A stretch of DNA of 64,000 nt from Lentisalinibacter sp964427415 (GCA_964427415.1 CAYRUH010000015.1:1-64000); one strand, 5' to 3'. Shown: positions 47,014 through 56,157, counted from the stretch's first letter. Program-made: numbers and translations. Notes: a model not told the origin generated them from the sequence alone.

Positions 47014-49482
47014 ATGGATAGGAATAAGATGATCTCTCTGCCCGCACGCACTCACCTCGTCATCGCCCTCGTGGCCGCCGCCGCACTGGCCGGCTGCTCC
47101 AGCGGCGCCGACGTCGAGGAGAATCCGGTCACCAGCGTCGCGCCGACACCGGATTACACCGGTCCGGCGCCGTCTACCGACGACGTGCAGTCGTTCAAGA
47201 TCGAGGTCTGGGACAACGTGCGTACGGACAACCGCTGCGGCGCCTGTCACGGCACCGGCGGTCAGGCGCCGACCTTCGCCCGCACCGACGACGTCAACCT
47301 GGCCTACGAGGAGGCGAATACCATCGTCGAGCTGACCTCGCCCGGCGATTCGCGGATGGTGACCAAGGTGGCCGGTGGCCATAACTGCTGGGAGTCCAGC
47401 GACGCGGTCTGCGGCGAGATCCTGACGACCTGGATCGGCAACTGGGCCGGCGACGCCGCGGGCGGCGGCAAGAACATCGAGCTGGAAGCACCGGTGGAGA
47501 AGCAGCCCGGCGCCAGCAAGAGTTTCCCGGCCGACAGCGGCGCCCTGTTCGGGCAGACCGTGCACCCGGTCCTGACAGAGTACTGCGCCGGCTGCCACAC
47601 CAGTGCCGCGCCCACCTCCCAGTCGCCGTTCTTCGCCGAGGCAGACGTGGCCGCCGCCTACGATGCCGCGAAGTCGAAGATCAATCTGGACGATCCCGCG
47701 GCTTCGCGCTTCGTGGTGCGCCTGGCGGGCGAATTTCATAACTGCTGGAGCGACTGTTCGGCCAACGCGGCAGAAATGCAGTCGGCCGTCGAGGCCTTCG
47801 CCAATCAGGTGACCCCCACCGACGTCGATCCCGCCTTCGTGCTGAGCCGTGCGCTGGCGCTGACCGACGGCATCGTCGCCTCCGGCGGCAACCGCTTCGA
47901 GCGCAACGTGATCGCGCTGTGGGAGTTCAAGACCGGCCAGGGCGACACCGCTTTCGACACCAGCGGCGTCGAGCCGGCGCTGAACCTGACGGTGAGCGGC
48001 GACTACAACTGGGTCGGCGGCTGGGGCATCGCGCTGCGCGAAGGCAAGGCCCAGGGCACGACCACCGCCAGCCGCAAGCTGCACGACCTGATCAGGGGCA
48101 CCGGCGAGTACGCCATCGAGGCCTGGGTGGTGCCCGCTAACGTCGTGCAGGAGGAATCCCGCATCGTCAGTTACTCGGCAGGCACGACCGCGCGTAACTT
48201 CACGCTCGGCCAGACGCTCTACAGCTACGACTTCTTCAACCGCTCGGATGCCACCGACGGCAACGGCGACCCGGTGCTGACCACCTCCGCCGCCGACGAG
48301 GACCTGCAGGCGACCCTGCAGCACGTCGTCGCGAATTTCGACCCGGTGGAGGGCCGCAGCATCTACGTGAACGGCGTCCACACCGGCGACATGGAACCGC
48401 TCGGCACGGGCGGCAGCATCGCCGACTGGGACGACACCTTCGCCTTCGTCCTCGGTAACGAGGTCTCCGGCGACCGTCAGTTCGCCGGCACCTTCCGCAT
48501 GGTGGCCATCCACAACCGGACGCTGACGCCCGAGCAGATCGTGCAGAACTTCGATGTCGGCGTCGGCGAGAAGTTCTTCCTGCTGTTCGGCGTGAGCCAC
48601 CTGATCGACGTGCCCGAGGCCTACGTCCTGTTCGAAGTGGCGCAGTTCGACAGCTACTCCTATCTGTTCACCAAGCCCCACTTCCTCAGTCTGGACGAGA
48701 CGGCCGCCTGGAGCGGCATCGCGCTGGAGGGCATGCGCATCGGCCTGAACGGCGGCGAGCCCGTCGCGGGGCAGGCCTACAAGACGGTCGCGACGACGCT
48801 GTCCAGCGATGCCGCCACCGCGGATCTCGGCCAGCCGCTGGCCGACGTGGGCACGATCATCGAGCTGCAGAAAGGCGCCGAGTCGGACGAGTTCTTCCTG
48901 ACCTTCGAGGTGCTCGGCGCAAATACCGACGTGCGCACGGAACCGACGCCGCTCACCCCGGTGCGGACCGACCGCGAGCCGTCACCGGACGTGGGCGTGC
49001 GTGTGTTCGACGAGCTGAATGCATCCATGTCCCAGATCACCGGCGTGCCGACGACCCACCCGGAGGTGGCGCTGACCTTCGAGACCATCAGGCAGCAGCT
49101 GCCGACGGTGGAGAGCTTCGGCGCCTTCTCGTCCTCCCAGCAGGTGGGTGTGTCCCAGCTCGCGATCGAGTACTGCAACGCGCTGGTCGAGGACAGCGGG
49201 CTGCGCGCGCAGGTATTCCCGGGCTTCGACTTCAACGCCGGCGTGAACACGGCCTACGGCACCCCGGCCGCGCGCGACCTGCTGCTCGACCCACTGATCA
49301 CCCGCATCAACAACACCAATGTCGTGAGCCAGCCGCACCCGGACGACGTGAAGGCCGAGCTGAACAGCCTGATCGACCGGCTGACCGTCTGCGGCGGCAG
49401 CTGCGAGCCGGGCCGCACGGCCACGGTCGCCAAGGCGACCTGTGCGGCGCTGATCGGCAGCGCGACCCTGACCGTCCAGTGA
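47014..49482 (+). CDS. Diheme c-type lipoprotein with LamG/concanavalin-like domain
   Basis: This is an 822-aa lipoprotein. The signal ends ALAGC (Cys about 29). Two heme-c motifs, CGACH (about 75-79) and CAGCH (about 191-195), lie in two related halves, each followed by a NCW...C segment (GGHNCWESSDAVC, EFHNCWSDCSA), suggesting a duplicated cytochrome domain. A LamG/ConA-like jelly roll follows at about 300-520 (NVIALWEFKTGQGDTAFDTSG, EAWVVPANVVQEESRIVSYS, FRMVAIHNRTLTPEQI). The C-terminal 300 residues are unassigned. LamG suggests carbohydrate or protein binding outside the cell. The start is ATG 47014 with GAGGAG upstream, 14 bases after the previous stop; the next gene follows by 34 bases. 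Confidence 0.8.
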   Translation: MDRNKMISLPARTHLVIALVAAAALAGCSSGADVEENPVTSVAPTPDYTGPAPSTDDVQSFKIEVWDNVRTDNRCGACHGTGGQAPTFARTDDVNLAYEEANTIVELTSPGDSRMVTKVAGGHNCWESSDAVCGEILTTWIGNWAGDAAGGGKNIELEAPVEKQPGASKSFPADSGALFGQTVHPVLTEYCAGCHTSAAPTSQSPFFAEADVAAAYDAAKSKINLDDPAASRFVVRLAGEFHNCWSDCSANAAEMQSAVEAFANQVTPTDVDPAFVLSRALALTDGIVASGGNRFERNVIALWEFKTGQGDTAFDTSGVEPALNLTVSGDYNWVGGWGIALREGKAQGTTTASRKLHDLIRGTGEYAIEAWVVPANVVQEESRIVSYSAGTTARNFTLGQTLYSYDFFNRSDATDGNGDPVLTTSAADEDLQATLQHVVANFDPVEGRSIYVNGVHTGDMEPLGTGGSIADWDDTFAFVLGNEVSGDRQFAGTFRMVAIHNRTLTPEQIVQNFDVGVGEKFFLLFGVSHLIDVPEAYVLFEVAQFDSYSYLFTKPHFLSLDETAAWSGIALEGMRIGLNGGEPVAGQAYKTVATTLSSDAATADLGQPLADVGTIIELQKGAESDEFFLTFEVLGANTDVRTEPTPLTPVRTDREPSPDVGVRVFDELNASMSQITGVPTTHPEVALTFETIRQQLPTVESFGAFSSSQQVGVSQLAIEYCNALVEDSGLRAQVFPGFDFNAGVNTAYGTPAARDLLLDPLITRINNTNVVSQPHPDDVKAELNSLIDRLTVCGGSCEPGRTATVAKATCAALIGSATLTVQ

Positions 49483-49516
49483 TCTACGAGTCACAGACAA
49501 CGCATCAATCGAGGCA

Positions 49517-51124
49517 ATGACCATGTCCAACAAGTTCGCCACCACCAATCCCGATGCGCCGCTGTGCCATCCGGATCACCCGCGGCCCATCACCCGTCGC
49601 CAGCTGCTCTCCCAGGGCTTCATCGCCGGCACGGGCAGTCTGATGGGAGCCGGCGTGATGAGCCTGTTCGCCAACCCGCGGGCCGTCTACGCCGCGCTCA
49701 GCCCGGACCTGCAGGCGCTGACCCAGTCCTGCGGCATCGCGGTGCAGGGCGCGGGCAAGATCCCGTTCATCGGCTTCGACCTGGCCGGCGGCGCCAACAT
49801 GGCGGGCTCGAATGTGCTGGTGGGCAAGGAAGGCGGCCAGATGGACTTCCTGTCCACCGAGGGCTACGCCAAGCTCGGGCTGCCCGGCGACATGATCCCG
49901 CCGGTCACCAATCCGCAGACCGGCACCACCGACTTCATCAACACCGACCTGGGGCTCGCCTTCCATTCGGACAGTGCGTTCCTGCGCGGCATGATGATGC
50001 ACCTGTCCCCGTCCACCATGGCCAACATCAACGGCTGCGTGATCCCGGCTCGCTCGGAGAACGACACCGGCAATAACCCGCACAACCCGATGTACGGCAT
50101 CGCGAAGGCCGGGGCGGATGGCGAACTGCTGACGCTGATCGGCTCGCGCTCTTCGGATTCGGGCGGCAACTCCATGGCGCCGGCCATGCTGATGGACCAG
50201 TCGATACGCCCCACCAAGGTGGACCGGGCGAGCGACGTCACCGGCCTGGTGGATACCGGCAAGCTGGTCGGCCTGCTGGCCCAGGAGGACGCCGTCGCGG
50301 TGCTGGAATCCATCCAGCGCATCAGCGACATGAAGCTCGGGCGCGTAGACACCAGGCTCGAGATCACCGCCGACGACGTGCTGAAGGACCTGGTGAACTG
50401 CGGCTACGTGAAGGCCGCGGACCTCGCCGACCGCTTCGGCGAACCCGGCATCCTGGACCCGGACGCCGACCTCGACATCGTCGGCGACGACCTGGCGAGC
50501 ATCTTCACCCAGGCCGACTACCAGGACGAGCGGGAATTCCGCAAGACCGCCGCCGTCATGAAGATGGTGGTGAACGGTTTCGCCGGCGCGGGCACCGTGG
50601 CCATGGGCGGCTACGACTACCATGGCGGCGCGCGGCGCACCGGCGAGGTACGTGACTTCCGCGCCGGCCGCTGCATGGGCGCGTGCCTGGAGTACGCCGC
50701 GCGCAAGGGCCTGCCACTGATGCTTTACGTGTTCAGCGACGGCTCGCTGTCGGCCAACGGCACCATCGACAATTCCGAGGAAGGCCGGGGCAAGTTCGAG
50801 TGGACCAGCGACAACCAGTCCACGGCGGCCTCGTTCTTCCTGGTCTACAACCCCGGCGGCAGACCCCAGCTGCTGGATAGCAACGGCGGGCCGGAACGCC
50901 ACCAGCAGATCGGCTGGTTCCAGGCGGACGGCTCCGTACAGAACGCCTCGACCCCGGCGGCGAACAACGTCAACCTGCTGGTCGAGACCGTGATACTGAA
51001 CTACATGGCGCTGCACGGCGAGCAGGGCCTGTTCCCGAACGTGTTCCAGGGGCACGGCCTCGGCAATAATCAGCTACGCGACAGCCTCACCGCCTTCGCG
51101 CCGATCGTGAACGGCACGATCTAG
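49517..51124 (+). CDS. DUF1501-like protein with twin-arginine leader
   Basis: This is a 535-aa protein. The leader ITRRQLLSQGFIAGTGSLMGAGVMSLFANP has a twin-arginine motif and hydrophobic stretch, so Tat export of a pre-folded cofactor protein is likely. The body resembles DUF1501 (alkaline-phosphatase-like, partner of planctomycete-type cytochromes): FIGFDLAGGANMAGSNVLVG near the start, then SEEGRGKFEW and YDYHGGARR further on. Catalytic residues are not proven. The ATG at 49523 is an alternative start with better spacing to GAGG. It is the last gene of the operon, followed by a large inverted repeat at 51165-51205. Pairing of DUF1501 with heme proteins is the main context clue to a joint function. 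Confidence 0.7.
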   Translation: MTMSNKFATTNPDAPLCHPDHPRPITRRQLLSQGFIAGTGSLMGAGVMSLFANPRAVYAALSPDLQALTQSCGIAVQGAGKIPFIGFDLAGGANMAGSNVLVGKEGGQMDFLSTEGYAKLGLPGDMIPPVTNPQTGTTDFINTDLGLAFHSDSAFLRGMMMHLSPSTMANINGCVIPARSENDTGNNPHNPMYGIAKAGADGELLTLIGSRSSDSGGNSMAPAMLMDQSIRPTKVDRASDVTGLVDTGKLVGLLAQEDAVAVLESIQRISDMKLGRVDTRLEITADDVLKDLVNCGYVKAADLADRFGEPGILDPDADLDIVGDDLASIFTQADYQDEREFRKTAAVMKMVVNGFAGAGTVAMGGYDYHGGARRTGEVRDFRAGRCMGACLEYAARKGLPLMLYVFSDGSLSANGTIDNSEEGRGKFEWTSDNQSTAASFFLVYNPGGRPQLLDSNGGPERHQQIGWFQADGSVQNASTPAANNVNLLVETVILNYMALHGEQGLFPNVFQGHGLGNNQLRDSLTAFAPIVNGTI

Positions 51125-51164
51125 ACGATCTCTCCCCGGCCAGCTCGTTTCCGCTGGCGAATCC

Positions 51165-51205
51165 GGGGACGGTTGACACACTCTCGAATTGGGTCAACCG
51201 TCCCC
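51165..51205. repeat. Long inverted repeat after the DUF1501-like gene
   Basis: GGGGACGGTTGAC (51165-51177) and GTCAACCGTCCCC (51193-51205) are perfect 13-bp arms around a 15-base loop. No T-run follows. It may serve as a terminator between two convergent genes, or be a copy of a mobile palindromic repeat. Confidence 0.65.
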
Positions 51206-52117
51206 GCAACGGCGTCGACCCGCGGCCATCCTCGCCTCCATGAAGGCGGCCATCTCCAGGACCGCCTGTTTCGCCTCCGGCATGCGGCCGACGAAGAAGT
51301 GCCAGACGTGCCACATGCCCTGCCAGACACGCAGCGTCACGTCGACGCCTGCCTCCCGCGCCTTCTCCGCCAGCCGCGTCGAATCGTTCAGCAGGACCTC
51401 GTGATCGCCGACCTGCAGCATCAGCGGCGGCAGGCCCTCCAGCGAGGCATACAGCGGTGATACCAGCGGGTGCCGGGGGGCGGTGTCCTGGTGATAGTTG
51501 CGCGCCATCGGCGCGATCTCGTCGGCGTCGAACCAGGGATCCTTGTCGTTACGGCTCTTCAGCGAGCCGCCGGTCGCCGCCAGGTCGGTCCACGCCGAGA
51601 TCAGCGCGGCGGCTCCGGGCAGCGGCGTCCCCTCGTCCCGCGCTGCCACCATCAGGGCGAGGGCCAGCCCGCCGCCGGCCGAGTCGCCGGCCAGGATCAC
51701 CTTGCGCGGGTCCGCCCCACGCTGCAGCAGCCACCGGTAGGCGGCGAGCCCGTCCTCCAGCGCGGCCGGGAAAGGATGCTCCGGCGCCAGCCGATACTCG
51801 GGCATCAGCAGTCGTATGCCGGCGGCTCTGGCAATGTGAGAGACCGCATTACGGTGGCTGGCGCAGGAGCCGGCCGTATAGGCGCCGCCGTGCAGGTACA
51901 GCACCGTCTCATCCTCGGCGGCTCCTTCGGGGATGAGCCACTCCGCATACCGGCCGTCGACCTCGTCGGGGACGATACGCACGCCGTCCGCTGCGGCGAT
52001 AGCGCCGCCCATCCGGTCCAGCCGCGCGCGCCGCTCGGACATCGGCGCATCCGGCTTCCTGAAACGCATACGCAAGCGCAGCAGCGCCCGCGTCAGTCTC
52101 GCCCTCAGGCTAATCAT
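51194..52117 (-). CDS. Alpha/beta hydrolase, hormone-sensitive-lipase (HSL) family
   Basis: This is a 307-aa esterase/lipase. The oxyanion motif HGGAY (YLHGGAYTAGS), the nucleophile elbow GDSAGGG, the acid in LQVGDHEVLL and the catalytic His in MWHVWHFF are all in place. The basic N-terminal arm (about 1-30, LRARLTRALLRLRMRFR) could bind membrane. The start is the ATG at 52117 with GAGGG upstream; the frame stays open to 53149 but the upstream part is antisense to the SDR gene. Substrates of the family are short-chain esters or lipids. It lies 23 bases downstream of the SDR gene, so a shared lipid or xenobiotic role is plausible. Confidence 0.88.
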   Translation of the reverse strand: MISLRARLTRALLRLRMRFRKPDAPMSERRARLDRMGGAIAAADGVRIVPDEVDGRYAEWLIPEGAAEDETVLYLHGGAYTAGSCASHRNAVSHIARAAGIRLLMPEYRLAPEHPFPAALEDGLAAYRWLLQRGADPRKVILAGDSAGGGLALALMVAARDEGTPLPGAAALISAWTDLAATGGSLKSRNDKDPWFDADEIAPMARNYHQDTAPRHPLVSPLYASLEGLPPLMLQVGDHEVLLNDSTRLAEKAREAGVDVTLRVWQGMWHVWHFFVGRMPEAKQAVLEMAAFMEARMAAGRRRCGDG

Positions 52118-52140
52118 TGCGACCCTCGTCAGACTTTCGG

Positions 52141-52962
52141 TCAGCCGGGCTCGCCGGCGGCCCGGGTACGTTCCTCGAATCGGCGGCCGAACCAGCGCAC
52201 GAGCCGCGGGAAGAAACGCTGCAGCCGGTGCAGGCGGCGCGCCATGGGGTCCGGGAACACGTACTCGCGGTCTTCGCGAATGCCCTTCAGTATCTGGCGG
52301 ACGACGTCCGCCGGCTCCGTTACGATGTCGTCCGGCACTCTGCGCGGCGGGTCCTCGCCGAACTGTATCGAGTCCAGGATGGGCGTGCGGCTGAAGAACG
52401 GGAACACGGTGGTCACACGGACGCCCGTCTCCTCCAGGTCCCGGGCGAGGCTGTCGCTGAAACCGCGCACGCCGAACTTGGAGGCGGAGTAGACGGACAT
52501 CCCTCCTGCGGCCACCCAGCCCGCGATGGAGGAGATATTGACAACGTGGCCCGAGCCGCGCCCGAGCATGGGCGGCAGAAGCAGCGCCGTGAGACGCATC
52601 ACCGAGAGCAGGTTGACCTGCATGAGCGTCTCCCACTGCTGCCACGGGATCCGGTCGATGCGCCCGCTCATGCCGATGCCGGCGTTGTTCACCAGCACAT
52701 CGGGGAACTCGACACCCCGGACCTCTGCGCACAGCCGCTCGCAGCCTTCCCGCGAGCAGAGATCCGCCTCCAGCACCGCGAGGATCTCGCCCCGCCCCCC
52801 GGCCTCCGTCCGGATCGCCGCGGCCGCCTCCGCGAGCGCCCCGCCATCCCGATCGGTCACGATCAACCGGCTGCCCGCCGCCAGGAACTGGTGCATCATC
52901 TGCCGGCCGAAACCGCCGGATGCGCCGGTCACCAGCACCGTCGCACCGTCGAGGGTCGTCAT
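52141..52962 (-). CDS. Short-chain dehydrogenase/reductase, classical type
   Basis: This is a 273-aa oxidoreductase. The cofactor motif is TGASGGFGRQ, NNAGIGMSG follows, and the catalytic tetrad is in ISSIAG (Ser) and YSASKFG (Tyr-Lys). The FPFFSRTPIL loop and a basic C-terminus (LHRLQRFFPRLVRWFGRRFEERTR) suggest membrane association, as seen in many lipid- or steroid-acting SDRs. It heads a two-gene operon with the HSL-type hydrolase and is divergent from the PPIase gene, with 53 bases between starts. Confidence 0.88.
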   Translation of the reverse strand: MTTLDGATVLVTGASGGFGRQMMHQFLAAGSRLIVTDRDGGALAEAAAAIRTEAGGRGEILAVLEADLCSREGCERLCAEVRGVEFPDVLVNNAGIGMSGRIDRIPWQQWETLMQVNLLSVMRLTALLLPPMLGRGSGHVVNISSIAGWVAAGGMSVYSASKFGVRGFSDSLARDLEETGVRVTTVFPFFSRTPILDSIQFGEDPPRRVPDDIVTEPADVVRQILKGIREDREYVFPDPMARRLHRLQRFFPRLVRWFGRRFEERTRAAGEPG

Positions 52963-53015
52963 AGCGCATACTCCGCCGTCGTCCAGCGGCGTAATGTACC
53001 GGAGCCGGCCCTATA

Positions 53016-53951
53016 ATGCCCACGGTGAGCGGCCCGAATGACAACCCGCAAGACAAGCCGACGGCCGCGCGCCGGGACGTGGCCCGGAGTGCGGATCGGG
53101 GCCGTCCCCGCAACCTGGCAATCCTCGCTGCGGGCGCCTGCGCCGGCATCGCGCTCGCCGTCTACGGCCTGCTCGCCGCGGATGCGCCGCGGGACCTGCC
53201 GACCGACGCGGCGGCGCGGGTGAACGATCGCCTCATCGGCAACACCGAACTCGCCGATGCCCTCGCCGCCCTCGGCGGCGATTCCCGCGATGCCCTCGAC
53301 CACACGGACCGGGACTGGATACTCCGCCGCCTGGTGGAGGAGGAACTGCTCGTGCAACGCGCGCTGGAACTCGACCTGGGCCGCACCGACCGGGCCGCCA
53401 GGGACGCGCTGGTGGACGCCATGATGCGGCGTGTCACCCGGGACGCCGCGGCCCGCCCGCCTGCGGACGACGAGCTGCAAGACTGGTACGCGGACAATCG
53501 TTCCCTGTTCGCCGGCGCGCCGCGGCTGCGCGTGCAGGCCCGCACAGCGCCGGACGAGGCGGCGGCCCGCGCGCTGCGAGAGCGGCTCGCGAACAACGGC
53601 GACCGCAGCGGACCGGCGCTGGCGGCGGCAGAGCCGCTGACCGGTCTGCCGGACACGCTGCTGCCACCGGCGAAATTACGCGACTATGTCGGCCCCCGCA
53701 TCACCGCCATCCTGAGTGATGCGCCCGCGGGCGAATGGCTGGCGCCGCTGCCGTATGCCGGGCGCTGGATCGTCGCCCGGGTGGCCGCTCGCAGCGAGGC
53801 CGAAGCCCCTCCCTTTGGCGAGATCCGCAACCGGGTGGAAGCCGCCTGGCGGCGGGCGCAGATGGACGCCGCCCTCGCCCGCTATCTAGACGAACTGCGG
53901 GCGCGAGCCGATATTGAAACGGCGGAGACGACGGAGACGTCAGAGCGGTGA
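53016..53951 (+). CDS. Membrane-anchored parvulin-type peptidylprolyl isomerase-like protein
   Basis: This is a 311-aa protein. It has one transmembrane helix (about 33-55, NLAILAAGACAGIALAVYGLLA), a helical SurA-N-like domain (about 60-150, ARVNDRLIGNTELADALAAL, RRLVEEELLVQRALELDLG) and a shortened PPIC-like domain (about 160-290, ending FGEIRNRVEAAWRRAQ). Catalytic parvulin residues are not obvious, so it may be a chaperone only. TATAAT (53012-53017) overlaps the start, so a leaderless transcript is possible. The stop overlaps the HupE/UreJ-like gene by 4 bases (GTGA), indicating that it matures that membrane protein's exported domain or partner. Confidence 0.75.
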   Translation: MPTVSGPNDNPQDKPTAARRDVARSADRGRPRNLAILAAGACAGIALAVYGLLAADAPRDLPTDAAARVNDRLIGNTELADALAALGGDSRDALDHTDRDWILRRLVEEELLVQRALELDLGRTDRAARDALVDAMMRRVTRDAAARPPADDELQDWYADNRSLFAGAPRLRVQARTAPDEAAARALRERLANNGDRSGPALAAAEPLTGLPDTLLPPAKLRDYVGPRITAILSDAPAGEWLAPLPYAGRWIVARVAARSEAEAPPFGEIRNRVEAAWRRAQMDAALARYLDELRARADIETAETTETSER

Positions 53952-55150
53952 GCCGGACCGCCGCCGCGCTCGCGCTGCTGTGTCTGCTCGCCGCCAGCGC
54001 GGCGGCTCACACCCGCAGCGAGTCCTGGTCGGAATGGCACACCGGCGCCGGCAGCGCCACCGGCATCGTGACCGTGCCGGCACGGGAGGTCACCCGCCTG
54101 CCGGAGGTGACCCGGGACGGCCGGCCCCTCGGCCGGGTCTTCGCCGACTACCTCGCGGAGCGCGTCGTCGTCCGCTCGGCGGCCGGCACCTGCACGCTGA
54201 GCGCCGCCGAACCGCTGACTGCGGAGGCCGGCTACGTCAGGGTGGAACTGCGTTACGCCTGCGGCGGGCCGCCGGAGAGCGTCAGGGCCGGCGTGCTGTT
54301 CGACCGGGTGCAGGGCCACACCCACTTCGCCCGCCAGGCCGGCACACTCACCGAGTCCCTGCTGCGCGAGGGCGCCCAGGAATTCCGTCTCGACGGCGGC
54401 GGCGGCGCGCCGGCAGTCGGCCATGCAGGTTTCGGCGACTACGTGCGGCTCGGTACCGCCCACATACTGAGCGGGCCGGACCACATCGCCTTCCTGCTCG
54501 CCCTGCTGCTTGCCGCCGCGCACTGGCGCAACGTGGTCATCGCCGTCACGGGCTTCACCATCGGCCACAGCGTGACGCTGTCGCTCGCCGTCACCGGGCT
54601 GGTGCACGCCTCGCCGCCCCGGGTAGAGGCTTTCATCGGCTATACCATCGCCCTGGTCGCGGCGGAGACGGTCGCGCTCCGGGACGGTTACTGGCGCCGG
54701 CTCGCGGTCGCCGCCGCCGTGGTAGCCGGCGCCGCCGGTCTTGCGGCCTGGGCATTCGCCGGGCTTGCGCCCCGTGGCCTTGCCGCCTATGCCGGTCTCG
54801 CGCTCTTCTCCGGCTGCTACCTGGCCCTGGCCGGCGAGTTCGGCGACCGCATCCGGCGCAGCGGCTTCCTCGGCGCGGTCGCGGTCCTGTTCGGCCTCAT
54901 CCACGGCCTGGGCTTCGCCGGCTTCCTGCTGGAGACGGGCCTGCCGGAAGACGCCGTCGCCCTGCCGCTGGTGGCCTTCAACATCGGCGTCGAGCTGGGC
55001 CAGCTGGCGCTGGTGGCCGCCGTGCTGGTCGCGGTGGCGGTCACGGGCCGCCTGTTCCGGGTGAATCATTCCGAACCGGCCCGGACCCTGCTGGCCGCCG
55101 TGCTGTGCGGCCTCGGCCTGGCCTGGTTCGCGGGACGCAGCCTCGGTTGA
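53948..55150 (+). CDS. HupE/UreJ-family membrane protein
   Basis: This is a 400-aa protein starting with GTG. A signal peptide (MSRTAAALALLCLLAASAAA) is followed by an exported beta-rich domain (about 22-165) and then six or so helices in the HupE/UreJ_2 pattern. The conserved His/Asp residues are GTAHILSGPDHIAFLLALLL, GFTIGHSVTLSLA and LIHGLGFAGFLLE. Small HupE/UreJ proteins are linked to nickel supply for hydrogenase or urease; no such enzyme is in this window, so a metal-transport role is inference only. It is coupled to the PPIase-like gene. Confidence 0.85.
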   Translation: MSRTAAALALLCLLAASAAAHTRSESWSEWHTGAGSATGIVTVPAREVTRLPEVTRDGRPLGRVFADYLAERVVVRSAAGTCTLSAAEPLTAEAGYVRVELRYACGGPPESVRAGVLFDRVQGHTHFARQAGTLTESLLREGAQEFRLDGGGGAPAVGHAGFGDYVRLGTAHILSGPDHIAFLLALLLAAAHWRNVVIAVTGFTIGHSVTLSLAVTGLVHASPPRVEAFIGYTIALVAAETVALRDGYWRRLAVAAAVVAGAAGLAAWAFAGLAPRGLAAYAGLALFSGCYLALAGEFGDRIRRSGFLGAVAVLFGLIHGLGFAGFLLETGLPEDAVALPLVAFNIGVELGQLALVAAVLVAVAVTGRLFRVNHSEPARTLLAAVLCGLGLAWFAGRSLG

Positions 55151-55245
55151 GAGCCTCCTCCCGGAGCCTGGCCTGAGAACCGGGGCGCTTGCAACCCGGC
55201 CCGGCGCAGCCGGAGAATGGTCGTCTGCCAGCAGGGGGAGCCGCC

Positions 55246-56157
55246 ATGGAAGTCCTGAAGACGCCGCCGGAGCGATTCCGGGATCTGCCCGACTATCCGT
55301 TCGCCGAGCACTGGGCCGAGGTTGACGGACTCGCCCTGCACTACGTGGACGAGGGTCCGCAGGACGGCCGGCCGGTGCTGCTGCTGCACGGCGAGCCGAG
55401 CTGGTCCTATCTCTACCGCCACATGATCCCGGTCATCGTCGACGCCGGCCACCGGGCCGTGGCACCGGACCTGATCGGCTTCGGCAAGTCGGACAAGCCG
55501 GCGGCGGTGGCCGACTACAGCTACCAGCGCCACATGGACTGGCTCACCGCTTTCCTGCTGGAACTGGATCTCACCGACGTGACGCTGGTCTGCCAGGACT
55601 GGGGGTCGCTGCTCGGCCTCAGGCTCGCCGCCGAGAACCCGGAGCGCTTCAGCGCCATCGTGCTGGCCAACGGCGGACTGCCCACCGGCGACCAGCAGAT
55701 GCCGACGGCGTTCAAGCTGTGGCAGCTGTTCGCCCGCTGGAGCCCCTGGTTGCCGATCGGCCGCATCATCGACCAGGGCACCACCACGGCGCTGTCCGCG
55801 GAGGTGATCGCCGCCTATGACGCGCCGTTCCCGTCGGCCCGTCACAAGGCGGCCGCACGGGCCTTCCCGCCACTCGTCCCGACCCGGCCGGACGACCCGG
55901 CGGCGCCGGCGAACCGGAGGGCGTGGGAGGTGCTCGAACGCTGGGAGAAACCGTTCCTGACCGCCTTCAGCGACAAGGATCCCATCACCCGTGGCATGGA
56001 CAAACTGGCCCGGGCGCGCATCCCCGGCGCCGCGGGACAGCCGCACACCACCATCCGCGGCGGCGGCCATTTCCTGCAGGAAGACCGCGGGCCCGAACTG
56101 GCCCGGGTGGTGGTGGAATTCATGGCGGGCGCCGGCACGGCGGCCGGCACCGGCTGA
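55246..56157 (+). CDS. Haloalkane dehalogenase (HLD-I type alpha/beta hydrolase)
   Basis: This is a predicted hydrolytic dehalogenase of 303 aa. The oxyanion/halide motif is LLHGEPSWSYLYR, the nucleophile elbow VCQDWGSLLGL carries Asp plus the halide-binding Trp, an acid lies in FSDKDPIT, and the catalytic His is in GGGHFLQED. These fit subfamily HLD-I (DhlA/DhmA-like). Epoxide hydrolases share the fold, but Asp-Trp after the elbow and the acid after strand 6 favour dehalogenase. The start at 55246 has GGGGGAG. It is a single gene with its own start, not coupled to the HupE gene, and ends 6 bases before the convergent SRPBCC gene stop. Confidence 0.88.
   Translation: MEVLKTPPERFRDLPDYPFAEHWAEVDGLALHYVDEGPQDGRPVLLLHGEPSWSYLYRHMIPVIVDAGHRAVAPDLIGFGKSDKPAAVADYSYQRHMDWLTAFLLELDLTDVTLVCQDWGSLLGLRLAAENPERFSAIVLANGGLPTGDQQMPTAFKLWQLFARWSPWLPIGRIIDQGTTTALSAEVIAAYDAPFPSARHKAAARAFPPLVPTRPDDPAAPANRRAWEVLERWEKPFLTAFSDKDPITRGMDKLARARIPGAAGQPHTTIRGGGHFLQEDRGPELARVVVEFMAGAGTAAGTG

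Noticed and set aside
52118..53149. N-terminal extension of the alpha/beta hydrolase to 651 aa
   Set aside because: The upstream part is a frame-shifted shadow of the SDR gene on the same strand; the hydrolase fold starts at 52117.
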